From assembly GCA_964538375.1 (NCBI GenBank), contig CAZIFQ010000014.1:16466-80465 (forward strand): 64,000 nucleotides of DNA. The letters run 5' to 3'. A program made the position numbers and the translations under genes. The notes beneath the pieces were generated by a model. That model had not been told where the DNA came from. It saw nothing but the letters and a program-made list of their open reading frames with translations, and searched no databases. Source of the DNA: JAUUZQ01 sp964538375. Its GTDB lineage: Bacteria; Bacteroidota; Bacteroidia; Bacteroidales; GCA-2748055. This document shows positions 44,222 through 53,794 of this stretch, one piece after another; within the stretch, counting starts at the first letter, position 1, and every line of letters begins with the position of its first letter.

Positions 44222-46282
44222 TCATTTCATCACCGATATTGGCAGTGTGAGCTTAATGAAAAACAGATCCGCATCGAGGCGTTCATCCATCACCATATCC
44301 TGGTCATGCGTATAAATCAGGTAGAGGGCTCCAAATGGCGGCCTGAATCTCCATCCCACCTTTCCATAGAGATAAAATTTTCCTGTATTTGAACGTGTCT
44401 GGCCAAAAACTTCAACCCACAAGTCCTTGGTAAAATTATAATTCAGATTCAGAACATTGATAAATGTAGTGCTATTCGTAGTATCCGGATTGAAGTTCAC
44501 ATAATCGCCTGCATATCCCAACGCCATCTTCTCGGTAAGTTTCACCTGCCCGTCAAATTCTATCCGATTGAAATTCCTGTCAAAATTATATCCCCTTGAG
44601 TACTCAAGTGATACCTGGTTCCACTCCGCCGTATTGTATCCAAGTTCAAACATATGCCTGTGGTTGAAATACTCTTTTTCAAAAAGTTTGAACTCATTGT
44701 TGTACATATATTCGAAACTAATTCGGTTTTCCATGTAAAATTCAATTCCTTCAGTGAAATACCAGGACCTCAAATCCCCATTGGACCGACTCCAGAAGGC
44801 ATTACTTCTTGAGGTAAATTCCACATATCTTAGAACTGGATTATTCAACCACCACAGGTAAGTGAGATCTGTATCCATCTCCCGTCGATTATCATCACGT
44901 ACAAAACCGGTTTGGTTCACATTCTCCATGAAGTTCTCACCAAATTCTGAATACCTGAAATGCACATGATGAATATTGCTTTCATTCGCAAACCTTACAA
45001 ACCAGGCACTATGAGAAGCGAAATCACCCGGAAGACTGGCTACAAGTTGTCCGGTCAGTTTCCATTTCTTCCCCAGGTTCAGATTATAGTCACCGCTGAA
45101 AGTAGTTACATAGCTTGAATCATTTCTCTTATCTACCGCGGAGAATCCCAGGGAGGAGGATTCCAGGAAATCTCGTTTTACACGAACTGTAGAGAAAAAC
45201 GAAGGTAGCTCATCCTCCATGCTTGGCTGTAATGTTCTTACATTCATTGCATTAAAGTTATACTTCCCTGCTTTCCCATTTACTTTAGCTCCATAAAAAA
45301 CATCCTGAATTCTCCGGGAATAAAAAGTCTTGATCCTTGTATCATACATTTCATTCCCTTCCTGGAAAAACAATCTTTTCTCCGGATAACTCAATTCATA
45401 ACGGGTCAGATTCACTTGCTCCTGGTCAGCTTCCACGGTAGCAAAATCAGGATTTAAAGTAGCATCTGCTGTAATATTCGGATTGATTTTCCATTTGATG
45501 TCAGTCCCGGCATCCGGTCTAATATTTTTATGAACTCCATTAAAATCGTTATTCTCGTACCTGAGCGTAGCATAAGGAAACAGGGTCAACTTTGCCTTTC
45601 TTTCAGGTGCTTTAATCCCAGATAGAGTTCCTCCCTGCGAAATCCTGAAATCTTCGGTCATAATCCCTGACCAAAATGATGTCTCAAAATTATCACGGAT
45701 TATCCTGCCGAGGTTTACTCCCCATTCCGCAATATTACGATTATAACGTATACTTGAAAATGGAAGTTTAATTTCCACTACCCATCTATCATCGGCTACC
45801 GAAACAGCTGATTCCCACTCAGTATCCCAATTTGTATCGATATTATTTCCATCATCATTGATCCGAAAATCTACCTGTGTGCCAAGGGGATTGATCCAAA
45901 ATCCATATCCGGATCGCTTGTCATTGTAAGAATCAAGAACCAATACAATACAATCATCGCTCTTAGAGAGCTGGTCACGGCTCTGAATACTTGCATTTAC
46001 CTTTGTCCTCTGATAAAGGATCGCACTTAAATACAAATTCTCTTTATCCTGTCCAATGTAAAACTCACTATGCAAGGTTGCCGGTTCGCCCACCCCTGGT
46101 TCCATCTGAATTAATCCAGTAGCAGGCACCGCTCCTTCCCATACAGATACATCATGGATCCCATCAATAACAGGAATCTCGGAAAGCATATGAATCGCAA
46201 CTTCCCTTTGAGCTAAGAGCGTAAAACTCCAAAAGCCCACAAGCATAGAAAATAAAATTTGAAGAAAAATTTTATTCACCAT
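44222..46282 (-). CDS. DUF5916 protein: CBM9-like domain plus outer membrane barrel
   Basis: 686 aa. The signal peptide ends near TLLAQ. Residues about 30-220 look like the carbohydrate-binding family 9-type domain (IPVIDGIHDVSVWEGAVP, YLSAILYQRTKVNASIQSRD). The rest, with FATVEADQEQVNLTRYELSY and many alternating aromatic strands ending in ISVMK, is a DUF5916 beta-barrel. The substrate is unknown; it probably sits in the outer membrane. The gene is 9 bp downstream of the CrtI-like gene. Confidence 0.85.
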   Translation of the reverse strand: MVNKIFLQILFSMLVGFWSFTLLAQREVAIHMLSEIPVIDGIHDVSVWEGAVPATGLIQMEPGVGEPATLHSEFYIGQDKENLYLSAILYQRTKVNASIQSRDQLSKSDDCIVLVLDSYNDKRSGYGFWINPLGTQVDFRINDDGNNIDTNWDTEWESAVSVADDRWVVEIKLPFSSIRYNRNIAEWGVNLGRIIRDNFETSFWSGIMTEDFRISQGGTLSGIKAPERKAKLTLFPYATLRYENNDFNGVHKNIRPDAGTDIKWKINPNITADATLNPDFATVEADQEQVNLTRYELSYPEKRLFFQEGNEMYDTRIKTFYSRRIQDVFYGAKVNGKAGKYNFNAMNVRTLQPSMEDELPSFFSTVRVKRDFLESSSLGFSAVDKRNDSSYVTTFSGDYNLNLGKKWKLTGQLVASLPGDFASHSAWFVRFANESNIHHVHFRYSEFGENFMENVNQTGFVRDDNRREMDTDLTYLWWLNNPVLRYVEFTSRSNAFWSRSNGDLRSWYFTEGIEFYMENRISFEYMYNNEFKLFEKEYFNHRHMFELGYNTAEWNQVSLEYSRGYNFDRNFNRIEFDGQVKLTEKMALGYAGDYVNFNPDTTNSTTFINVLNLNYNFTKDLWVEVFGQTRSNTGKFYLYGKVGWRFRPPFGALYLIYTHDQDMVMDERLDADLFFIKLTLPISVMK

Positions 46283-46291
46283 AAATAAGAT

Positions 46292-47884
46292 TTATTTCAC
46301 CTTATTAGGTGCAAACAGAGAATTACCGTTATTAAATTTTCTGTCCAGCAATAGATCCACCACCTGGACGCCATTCATCATCGTACCATACAATCCATGT
46401 GAAAATTTAGGTTGATATAGGTTCTTAACGGGAGTTTTCATAGAAAGCCGCTTCGGCCCAAACTGGGTAACCAAAGAGGCCATGTCATAGATACTACCTG
46501 TAGGCGATCCTGAAAACCGGGCATAGGTAGCAGGTGTAGATATATCCTTCACAACAATGTGTTTTCTCAGGCCGGGTATAAAATACTTTTCAGCAATATC
46601 TATGAGAAAATCGCCCCACTTCTCTTTCTTAGCCGTGTACTTTTTATAATCAGTATCTCTCAATTCCTTCCAGTTGCTTAAGTTCCAGGGTGTACTGCGA
46701 ATAGTCACTGTATTTTTCGCGCCTGTAGTCAGGGATGGACATATAACTGCGGCATGAAAACAGTCTTTTGAAAAAGCATGATCTCCCGCAAGGAAACCAT
46801 CAAAAAGTTTCTCAGCTGTTCCCAGTCCGGTTGAAACCACATTATATGGAAAATCAAGATCTAATTTGCTCATATCAATCTTATCATCCAATCCAAGGGC
46901 AACATTGATGGAGGATGGAGACATGATAATCTTGTCTAATTTTTGTAAATATTTCTCAGGAAGATGCTTTTCACCAACCAGTTGTCTCATAGCAAGCATG
47001 GGATCGACAGTGGTAATTACCTTATCTGCCTTAATCATTCCTTCCTCCCCATTAATCTTCACACCCTGCACTGTACCATCTTCTATAACAATCTTTCCAA
47101 CCTGTGAGTTAAATAATATTTCACCCCCCAGTGATTGAAATTTCTCTGATAGCTTAGCCGGAAATTCATCGAAGAAACCATAAGGTCTAAAACACCTGGT
47201 CATGGATGATAGCATTGCCCCTGTTGCCATAATTGCAGAAGCACGATCAGAAGGAACACCTGAGAATGATGTAAAAGTTTCTAATACTTCCCTCAGTTTT
47301 GGATCAGTTATCTTAAATTTATCTAATAATCCGGAGTAAGTCCGGTTAAGATTAGCCACTACCTTTGGCGCCTTAAAGGGAATGACCAGCTTATCTCCCA
47401 ATTTAGAATTTGCCTTCAGTTTCCTAACCTGCTTAAACATATCCACTGAATACTCCATCAAGCTTTTTATTTTTTCAGCATCAGCTGGGAATTGTGCCAT
47501 TAGGTAAGCTGTAAAATAATCTGCTCCAGCAGGAATCTGATACTCTTTAATGGTATCTCCGTCTACTACCAATCTGCGCATAAAATTCCCTTCGAATTTC
47601 TTTAGATCTATATCAATCTCCAGGTATTCAATGATATCTATGATATCAGGAAACAACTGGGAAGTCTCAAATACGTAGCCCTGTCGTTCATAGGATGTAC
47701 TATAACCTCCAGGGTATGAATTTTGCTCAACAATGAGTGTTTTCATTCCCTTGGTATTCTTCATCCACATCAGTCCCGATGAAAGTCCGCTTAATCCACA
47801 ACCTATAATTACAAGATCATACTGATCATTTGATGAATAGTTTGATGAAACTTCATCACGCTTTAGTTGAATCGTTTTAGTCAT
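46292..47884 (-). CDS. CrtI-like NAD(P)/FAD-dependent oxidoreductase
   Basis: 530 aa. The FAD dinucleotide fold is YDLVIIGCGLSGLSSGLMWM, followed by TLIVEQNSYPGGYSTSYERQ and late GSIYDMASLVTQFGPKRLS. These match phytoene desaturase and carotenoid isomerase relatives. No other carotenoid genes are in the window, so it may act on another isoprenoid or lipid. It precedes the DUF5916 gene with a 9-bp gap. Confidence 0.8.
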   Translation of the reverse strand: MTKTIQLKRDEVSSNYSSNDQYDLVIIGCGLSGLSSGLMWMKNTKGMKTLIVEQNSYPGGYSTSYERQGYVFETSQLFPDIIDIIEYLEIDIDLKKFEGNFMRRLVVDGDTIKEYQIPAGADYFTAYLMAQFPADAEKIKSLMEYSVDMFKQVRKLKANSKLGDKLVIPFKAPKVVANLNRTYSGLLDKFKITDPKLREVLETFTSFSGVPSDRASAIMATGAMLSSMTRCFRPYGFFDEFPAKLSEKFQSLGGEILFNSQVGKIVIEDGTVQGVKINGEEGMIKADKVITTVDPMLAMRQLVGEKHLPEKYLQKLDKIIMSPSSINVALGLDDKIDMSKLDLDFPYNVVSTGLGTAEKLFDGFLAGDHAFSKDCFHAAVICPSLTTGAKNTVTIRSTPWNLSNWKELRDTDYKKYTAKKEKWGDFLIDIAEKYFIPGLRKHIVVKDISTPATYARFSGSPTGSIYDMASLVTQFGPKRLSMKTPVKNLYQPKFSHGLYGTMMNGVQVVDLLLDRKFNNGNSLFAPNKVK

Positions 47885-47998
47885 GTTTGAAAGTTTAGGT
47901 TAATCCGTTACAATTTAAGGGAAATAACTTAATCATAAAAAGCGAAGCTGAATTTATAAAATTATCTCTACTTTTAATTCCTACTCTTTTGTGTAAAA

Positions 47999-48367
47999 AT
48001 GATTTTAAAATTCTTAAAATTCGGGCTTGTTGGTTTTACAGGATTAATAATTGATTTCTCAATTACTTACTTCTTGAAGGAACGCCTGAAAATACACAGA
48101 TATGTCTCAAATTCGGTTGGATTCACTCTTGCTGCCAGTTCAAACTATTTGCTCAACAGGATATGGACATTTGCCAGCGACAACCCGAAGGTGATGTCTG
48201 AGTATTCAAGTTTTTTGATTGTATCACTTATCGGTTTGGGAATTAATAACTTGTTTCTCTTCCTCTTTGAAAAGAAGATTAAATTCTACTATGCTAAATT
48301 ATGCGCTATAGCCGTAACGACCCTGTGGAATTTTTTCGCCAATTATTTCATAACTTTCAACTTATGA
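47999..48367 (+). CDS. GtrA family membrane protein
   Basis: 122 aa with four helices. FLKFGLVGFTGLIIDFSITY and SNYLLNRIWTFAS are the GtrA hallmarks. GtrA-like proteins help move lipid-linked sugars across the inner membrane. The stop overlaps the next gene's start by ATGA (48364-48367), indicating coupling to the GT39-like gene. Confidence 0.88.
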   Translation: MILKFLKFGLVGFTGLIIDFSITYFLKERLKIHRYVSNSVGFTLAASSNYLLNRIWTFASDNPKVMSEYSSFLIVSLIGLGINNLFLFLFEKKIKFYYAKLCAIAVTTLWNFFANYFITFNL

Positions 48368-49773
48368 AAAGTCGCTACCTTCCATTCTACCTTATCGCCA
48401 TTGCTGTATTCATTGGGATAGCAGGTCCGGCACTGTTTTCAGACGGAATGTTTGTTGACGGACTCGTGTATTCCAGTATAGCCAGAAACCTGGCTGATGG
48501 TCTTGGAAGCTTCTGGGATCTCCATTATACGGAAACACTCTATCCACATTTTTTTGAGCATCCTCCCCTGGCTTTTGGTTTTCAAAGCCTGTTTTTTCGT
48601 ATCCTGGGAGATGGAATCTATACTGAGCGAATCTACTCCCTGCTCACATTTTTCGTTACCGGATGGATAATTACATCGATCTGGAAGGAAGTTATACTCA
48701 CTGAATACAAAAAATATGCGTGGTTTCCCCTGGCAATATGGGTCACCATACCCCTGGTTACCTGGGCCCCTGCGTGTAACCTGCTCGAGAATACCATGAT
48801 GATATTTACGAGCTTATCAGTGCTTTTCTTTCTGAAAAGCCGTCAAATCAGGCGCGTACTTTATCTCGCTTTATCGGGTATCATGCTCTTCCTGGGATTC
48901 ATGACCAAGGGTCCAGTAGCATTGTTTCCGCTTGCCCTCCCCTTCTGGATATGTATTGTGAGAAATGATTACAGGTTTAAGCAATTTTTTGTCGACATGC
49001 TGATCCTTGGTGCCGGACTATTAATCCCCTTTCTAAGTATGTATGTCTTAATACCTGAAAGTGCAGATTATCTAAAAGCATACTATAACAATCAAATTCT
49101 CAGGAGCATGGATGTTGCAACAGTAAACACCCGGCTTTTTATTGTTTTTCGGCTATTAAAAGAGCTGATCCCGGCAGCAGGAATAGTTCTCCTTACTTAT
49201 TTACTTACCCTCCGACAAAAATCTTCAAAGAACATATCCACCTGGTACATTGTATTTTTTGCCCTGGGCTTATCAGGAGTACTACCAATAATAATCAGTA
49301 CTAAACAGAGTGGCTTTTATATCCTGGCTACCTTGCCATTCTTCAGTATTGCCATTGCCACCTTAATAGTTCACCGATTATCTGTCTTAGTCAGCAAGAT
49401 TAAATTCCTGGGTATGGGATACAGAATCTTCAAAATTGCCAGCGTTGTATTAGTTATAGCCGCCATCGCAATAAGCTCAACGCAGGTCAATAAAATTGGA
49501 AGAGACAAAAATAAATTGCAGGATGTTTACAGCTTGTCGGAGCTTTTGCCGGAACATTCAACAATATCCATTCAGAAATCCCTTTGGACCGATTGGTCAT
49601 TACATGGATATTTGCAGAGATACGGGAAAATCAGTATTGATTCAAACCCAGAACACTCTTACAAATACATGTTAATTAAAAAAGGATATACCGGGGAGAA
49701 TGTTGCAATGTGGAAATTTGTTTCAATTGATTTGAACCTGTATGATTTGTATGAAAAAGACCCGGCAAATTAA
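48364..49773 (+). CDS. dolichyl-phosphate mannosyltransferase-like GT39/ArnT-type membrane glycosyltransferase
   Basis: 469 aa from ATG 48364; an earlier ATG at 48301 lies inside gtrA. About ten helices. The first periplasmic loop carries the acid-rich DGMFVDGLVYSSIARNLADG typical of GT83/GT39-type enzymes, which use polyprenyl-phosphate sugars at the periplasmic face. Together with GtrA it could glycosylate a lipid or surface polymer. Donor and acceptor not known. Confidence 0.82.
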   Translation: MKSRYLPFYLIAIAVFIGIAGPALFSDGMFVDGLVYSSIARNLADGLGSFWDLHYTETLYPHFFEHPPLAFGFQSLFFRILGDGIYTERIYSLLTFFVTGWIITSIWKEVILTEYKKYAWFPLAIWVTIPLVTWAPACNLLENTMMIFTSLSVLFFLKSRQIRRVLYLALSGIMLFLGFMTKGPVALFPLALPFWICIVRNDYRFKQFFVDMLILGAGLLIPFLSMYVLIPESADYLKAYYNNQILRSMDVATVNTRLFIVFRLLKELIPAAGIVLLTYLLTLRQKSSKNISTWYIVFFALGLSGVLPIIISTKQSGFYILATLPFFSIAIATLIVHRLSVLVSKIKFLGMGYRIFKIASVVLVIAAIAISSTQVNKIGRDKNKLQDVYSLSELLPEHSTISIQKSLWTDWSLHGYLQRYGKISIDSNPEHSYKYMLIKKGYTGENVAMWKFVSIDLNLYDLYEKDPAN

Positions 49774-49802
49774 TCTGCCATGACTTACCAAAAATCCGAA
49801 GC

Positions 49803-50039
49803 CGTCTTACTCACGTCAAATCGATTGGATTATTCTCTGCCATTACAGGTATTCTAGGACAATTAATCGGCTTATATATGGCTTTCTCCACCATTGAAAA
49901 AGTAGTAGACATTTCTCCGTTTCTCATATTTGGTGGATTAAAGGTATCGATGATTACTACTCTATATGGAATAATCATTTATTTGATCTCCATTTTAGTC
50001 TGGTTCATACTGGATGTCCTGGCAAGCAACAAAAGTTAG
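49803..50039 (+). pseudogene. 5'-truncated MotA/TolQ/ExbB proton channel family remnant
   Basis: The plus frame has no ATG before 49878 but reads a continuous protein-like stretch: THVKSIGLFSAITGILGQLI, GLYMAFSTIEKVVDISPFLI, FGGLKVSMITTLYGIIIYLI and a final helix, ending at TAG 50037-50039. The pattern ITGILGQLIGLYMAF with VDISPFL and GGLKVSMITTLYG is that of the C-terminal part of MotA/TolQ/ExbB proteins. The N-terminal first helix is missing; the GT39-like stop codon lies just upstream. It is probably a broken gene, unless it starts at ATG 49878. Confidence 0.65.
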
Positions 50040-50064
50040 CTTCTATACATAATTTTACAATGTC

Positions 50065-50100
50065 AAGCCCTGTTTAACATCATGCTGAGCAGGGCTTTTA
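50065..50100 (+). terminator. terminator after the ExbB-like remnant
   Basis: AGCCCTG (50066-50072) pairs with CAGGGCT (50090-50096), followed by TTTTATTAAAATTTTTTT. A second helper pairing in the loop is not needed. It isolates the downstream protease gene. Confidence 0.7.
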
Positions 50101-50164
50101 TTAAAATTTTTTTCCTAAATTGGGTTGTTTTTCCTGAATATAAATAATAATTAAAGCATATATA

Positions 50165-53100
50165 ATGAGGCATCCCAAGTTTCTGAGACTGTTTTTCACT
50201 TTACTGGTAGTGAATATTACATCGCTGTTCTTATTTGGACAGGAATCTGCACTCTGGTTACGATATCCAGCCATCTCCCCTGATGGCGAAACCATTCTCT
50301 TCAATTACAAAGGAGACATATACAGTGTTCCTTCCACTGGAGGTACAGCAACTCCATTGACCTTAAGCGACAGTTATGAATTTTCAGCTGTTTGGAGCAA
50401 TGACGGAGAAAGCATTGCTTTTGCTTCAGACCGTTACGGAAATTTCGATGTTTTCGTTATGCCTGTATCAGGTGGAGAAGCTACACGACTGACTTTTCAC
50501 TCTACCAATGAAGTTCCCGGCTGTTTCTCCAAAGACGACAGCAAGATTCTCTTTCCCGCTGTCCGCCAGGATGTAGTAACAAATGTTCAATATCCCACCG
50601 GACTGATGCTTGAGCTATACAGTGTTCCTGTAAAAGGAGGAAGAGTTGATCAGATTGTTTCAACACCGGTACTGAATCCTGAATTAAATAGCAAAGGTGA
50701 ACTGATCATATATCACGACCTTAAAGGATACGAAAACCTTTGGAGAAAACACCATACCTCAGCTGTTGCGCATGACATCTGGACCTATAATACGCAAACA
50801 AAAGAATACAAACAACTTACCGATTATGAAGGTGAAGACAGGGATCCTGTTTTTAATTCAAACGATGAAGATTATTACTACCTGAGTGAGAAAAGCGGGT
50901 CTTTCAATGTATATAAAAACTCTCTCACGGCTATTGAGGAATCGACACCAATAACAACATTCGAGAATCACCCGGTTCGCTTCTTATCCATTTCCGATGA
51001 CAATACCTTATGCTATAGTTACGATGGTGAAATCTATACCCAACCGGCAGATGGTGATCCTGTGAAGCTCGCGATAAATACAGCCATAGACGGAAGGGCA
51101 AATCTTGAAAAGATAGTACCAATCAGTGGTAAATTTTCAGACATAGCTTTATCATCCAACGGTAAAGAATTTGCTTTTGTTTTTCGCGGAGAAATATTTG
51201 CATGTGACCTGGAAGGCGGAATCACAAAACGCATTACCAACACGCCCTACCAGGAGAGGAATGTCAGCTTCAGTCCTGACGGTAGGAAGCTACTTTATGC
51301 CGCTGAGGTAAATAGCAGCTGGAATGTATATACAACTTCAATTGTTCGGAAAGATGAACCCTATTTCTATGCATCAACAGTACTTAAGCAAGAGCCAGTA
51401 ATTGCTACTGAAGCAGAAGAATTCCAAGCAAAATTCTCTCCTGACGGTAAAGAAGTGGCCTACCTGGAGGAACGGGTTATTTTAAAAGTGATCAACCTGG
51501 AATCTAAAAAAACAAGAACCATTCTGCCAGCCGAACACAATTACTCCTATGCAGATGGTGATCAATATTATACCTGGTCTCCCGATAGCAAGTGGTTCCT
51601 GGTAAAATTTGGATTACCCGAGCGTGTAATGTCAGGAGAAGTAGGTCTTGTATCTGCTAAGGGTGATGGAAAAATTCATAACCTGACACTTAGTGGATAC
51701 GATGATTACAGGGCCCAATGGGCTATGGATGGCAAGATGATGGTATATGGAACCAATCGCCTGGGTACCAGACAAGAAGGAGGCAACCTCTCAAGCGGTG
51801 ATGTATATGGTTTGTTTTTCTCCCAGGAGGCATATGACCGCTTCAACCTGACAAAAGAAGAACTTGCCCTGGTGAAAGAAAAAGAAGATAAAGCGAAAGA
51901 GGAGGATGGAGATAAAAAATCTTCGGATAAAAAGAAGAAGGATAAAAAAGACAAGTCCTCCTCCGCTAAAGATACGGAGGACAAGGAAAAAGTTGAACCC
52001 ATAAAAATTGACTGGACCAACCTTACTGAGCGCAAGAAGCGTTTGACTACGCATACTTCCAGGGTAAATGACTGGGCCCTTTCGAAAGAAGGTGATAAAC
52101 TTTTCTATATAACCAGGTTTGAGAGCACAGCAAATATTTGGGTAACCGATCTGAGAAAGAAGGAAAGTAAACAGTTTGCAAAACTTGGAGCCAAAAGAGG
52201 TGCTGGAATGTTTATGTCTGACGATGGAAAGTTCCTACTTGTATTAGCTGATGGTGCAGTGAAAAAAGTTGATACAAAAGACGGCAAAATTTCACCTGTG
52301 AAGGTAAAAGGAGAGATGGTACTCAAGACTGCAGATGAAAGGGCATATATCTTTGACCACAGCTGGCGCCAGTTAAAGAAGAAATTTTATGCCCCCGACC
52401 TACATGGTGTTGACTGGGATTTCTATTACAAGGAGTATGAGAAATTTCTTCCCTATATCAACAATAACTATGATTTTGCTGAGATGCTAAGTGAATTGCT
52501 GGGAGAAATGAATGCCTCTCACACCGGAGCACGATATAGGTATAGCGCTCCTAACTCTGATAATACAGCAGCCCTTGGCTTATTCTATGACTACACACAC
52601 AAAGGTACAGGACTAAAAATTGCAGAAGTAATCATCGGTGGTCCACTTGATAGAGCTGCTTCAAAAGTTAAAGCCGGAAATATCATTGAAAAGATAGATG
52701 GAATTGAAATCACCCCTGATTTTGATTTTTATAAACTGCTGAACCGTAAAACCGGACAATTAACATTGCTGTCTATGTTTGACCCGGAAAAGAGCAAGCG
52801 ATGGGAAGAACAGGTAAAACCAGTATCCGGAGGAGCCGAAGGACAACTACTCTATGAGCGTTGGGTCAGAAACCGACGTGCAGAAACAGAAAAACTGTCT
52901 GGTGGGAAAATAGGATATGTGCATGTACGCTCAATGAACGATGCCAGTATGCGGGTCGCCTTTGAAGAATCCCTGGGAAGAAACCTGGGAAAAGATGCTA
53001 TCATCGTGGATACCCGTTTCAATGGTGGTGGAAACATCCATGAACCGCTGTCTGATTTCTTTAGTGGCAAAGTTTGGTTTGATGTTATACCACACGGACA

Positions 53101-53449
53101 ATACGTTGGTTCCGAATCAAGAAATAAATGGGTAAAACCTTCCATCGTGATCATGGGCGAAAGCAACTATTCTGATGCCCACCTCTTCCCTTACCAGTAC
53201 AAGTTGAAAGAAGGAGGTAAAACACTGGGTATGCCGGTTCCCGGTACAGGAACATTTGTGTGGTGGGAAAGCCAGATTGATCCAACATTGGTATTCGGAA
53301 TACCTATGGGAGGATGGCGTGCGCCTAACGGCAAATTCCTGGAAAACTACCAGATGGAACCAGATATCAAAGTGCGCCTGGAACCCAATATTATGACCAG
53401 CGGAAGAGATCAGCAGATCGAAGAAGCTGTGAAAGAGTTGATGAAGTAA
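50165..53449 (+). CDS. tricorn-like S41 peptidase with beta-propeller and PDZ domain
   Basis: 1094 aa. A signal peptide ends near LFLFG. Residues about 30-620 hold WD40/TolB-type propeller repeats (YPAISPDGETILFNYKGDIY, SFSPDGRKLLYAAEV). A Lys/Asp-rich low-complexity linker lies near 575-620, then a core helical region, a PDZ domain near 815-870 and the S41 protease domain near 900-1090 with the nucleophile Ser1003 in GESNYSDAHLFPYQ. This is the layout of tricorn protease, which trims peptides. It is probably periplasmic. Confidence 0.88.
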   Translation: MRHPKFLRLFFTLLVVNITSLFLFGQESALWLRYPAISPDGETILFNYKGDIYSVPSTGGTATPLTLSDSYEFSAVWSNDGESIAFASDRYGNFDVFVMPVSGGEATRLTFHSTNEVPGCFSKDDSKILFPAVRQDVVTNVQYPTGLMLELYSVPVKGGRVDQIVSTPVLNPELNSKGELIIYHDLKGYENLWRKHHTSAVAHDIWTYNTQTKEYKQLTDYEGEDRDPVFNSNDEDYYYLSEKSGSFNVYKNSLTAIEESTPITTFENHPVRFLSISDDNTLCYSYDGEIYTQPADGDPVKLAINTAIDGRANLEKIVPISGKFSDIALSSNGKEFAFVFRGEIFACDLEGGITKRITNTPYQERNVSFSPDGRKLLYAAEVNSSWNVYTTSIVRKDEPYFYASTVLKQEPVIATEAEEFQAKFSPDGKEVAYLEERVILKVINLESKKTRTILPAEHNYSYADGDQYYTWSPDSKWFLVKFGLPERVMSGEVGLVSAKGDGKIHNLTLSGYDDYRAQWAMDGKMMVYGTNRLGTRQEGGNLSSGDVYGLFFSQEAYDRFNLTKEELALVKEKEDKAKEEDGDKKSSDKKKKDKKDKSSSAKDTEDKEKVEPIKIDWTNLTERKKRLTTHTSRVNDWALSKEGDKLFYITRFESTANIWVTDLRKKESKQFAKLGAKRGAGMFMSDDGKFLLVLADGAVKKVDTKDGKISPVKVKGEMVLKTADERAYIFDHSWRQLKKKFYAPDLHGVDWDFYYKEYEKFLPYINNNYDFAEMLSELLGEMNASHTGARYRYSAPNSDNTAALGLFYDYTHKGTGLKIAEVIIGGPLDRAASKVKAGNIIEKIDGIEITPDFDFYKLLNRKTGQLTLLSMFDPEKSKRWEEQVKPVSGGAEGQLLYERWVRNRRAETEKLSGGKIGYVHVRSMNDASMRVAFEESLGRNLGKDAIIVDTRFNGGGNIHEPLSDFFSGKVWFDVIPHGQYVGSESRNKWVKPSIVIMGESNYSDAHLFPYQYKLKEGGKTLGMPVPGTGTFVWWESQIDPTLVFGIPMGGWRAPNGKFLENYQMEPDIKVRLEPNIMTSGRDQQIEEAVKELMK

Positions 53450-53525
53450 AATCGGACAGGCGGTGTGACCGTTCATCAGTACTACAGAACTGTTACACCG
53501 TCAAACTGATTAACCGTCGAACTGA

Positions 53526-53636
53526 CTATGCTTTCCTGAACAGCATTTTATAGCCGAAAATGGCCATCATTACATAAGCGATGGTCTTAGGAATTTGGGC
53601 GATGTACTCATCCGCTGTGTTTGCTTCGTATTGCAT
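53526..53636 (-). CDS. 36-aa small ORF resembling the start of DUF1801 proteins
   Basis: The minus frame from ATG 53636 to TAG 53526 reads MQYEANTADEYIAQIPKTIA and ends GYKMLFRKA. The first 17 residues resemble the N-terminus of DUF1801 proteins, where the family normally continues for about 100 more residues; the rest here is a different, hydrophobic stretch. A good ribosome binding site (AAAGGAG, complement of 53640-53650) lies a few bases before the ATG. It may be a truncated gene or a genuine small membrane peptide. The rest of the 53450-53794 gap shows no other gene. Confidence 0.45.
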   Translation of the reverse strand: MQYEANTADEYIAQIPKTIAYVMMAIFGYKMLFRKA

Positions 53637-53794
53637 AGTGCTCCTTTTATCTATTACTCAATAAATAAACAACGTAAATACAAAATTGTTGAGAAAAGTA
53701 TGAGGTCCGCAATATGATAATAAGTGATTGAATATCAAATAACAGAACTTATATTTACGTTAAGAGAATATTTACAAACTAACAATTTATACTA

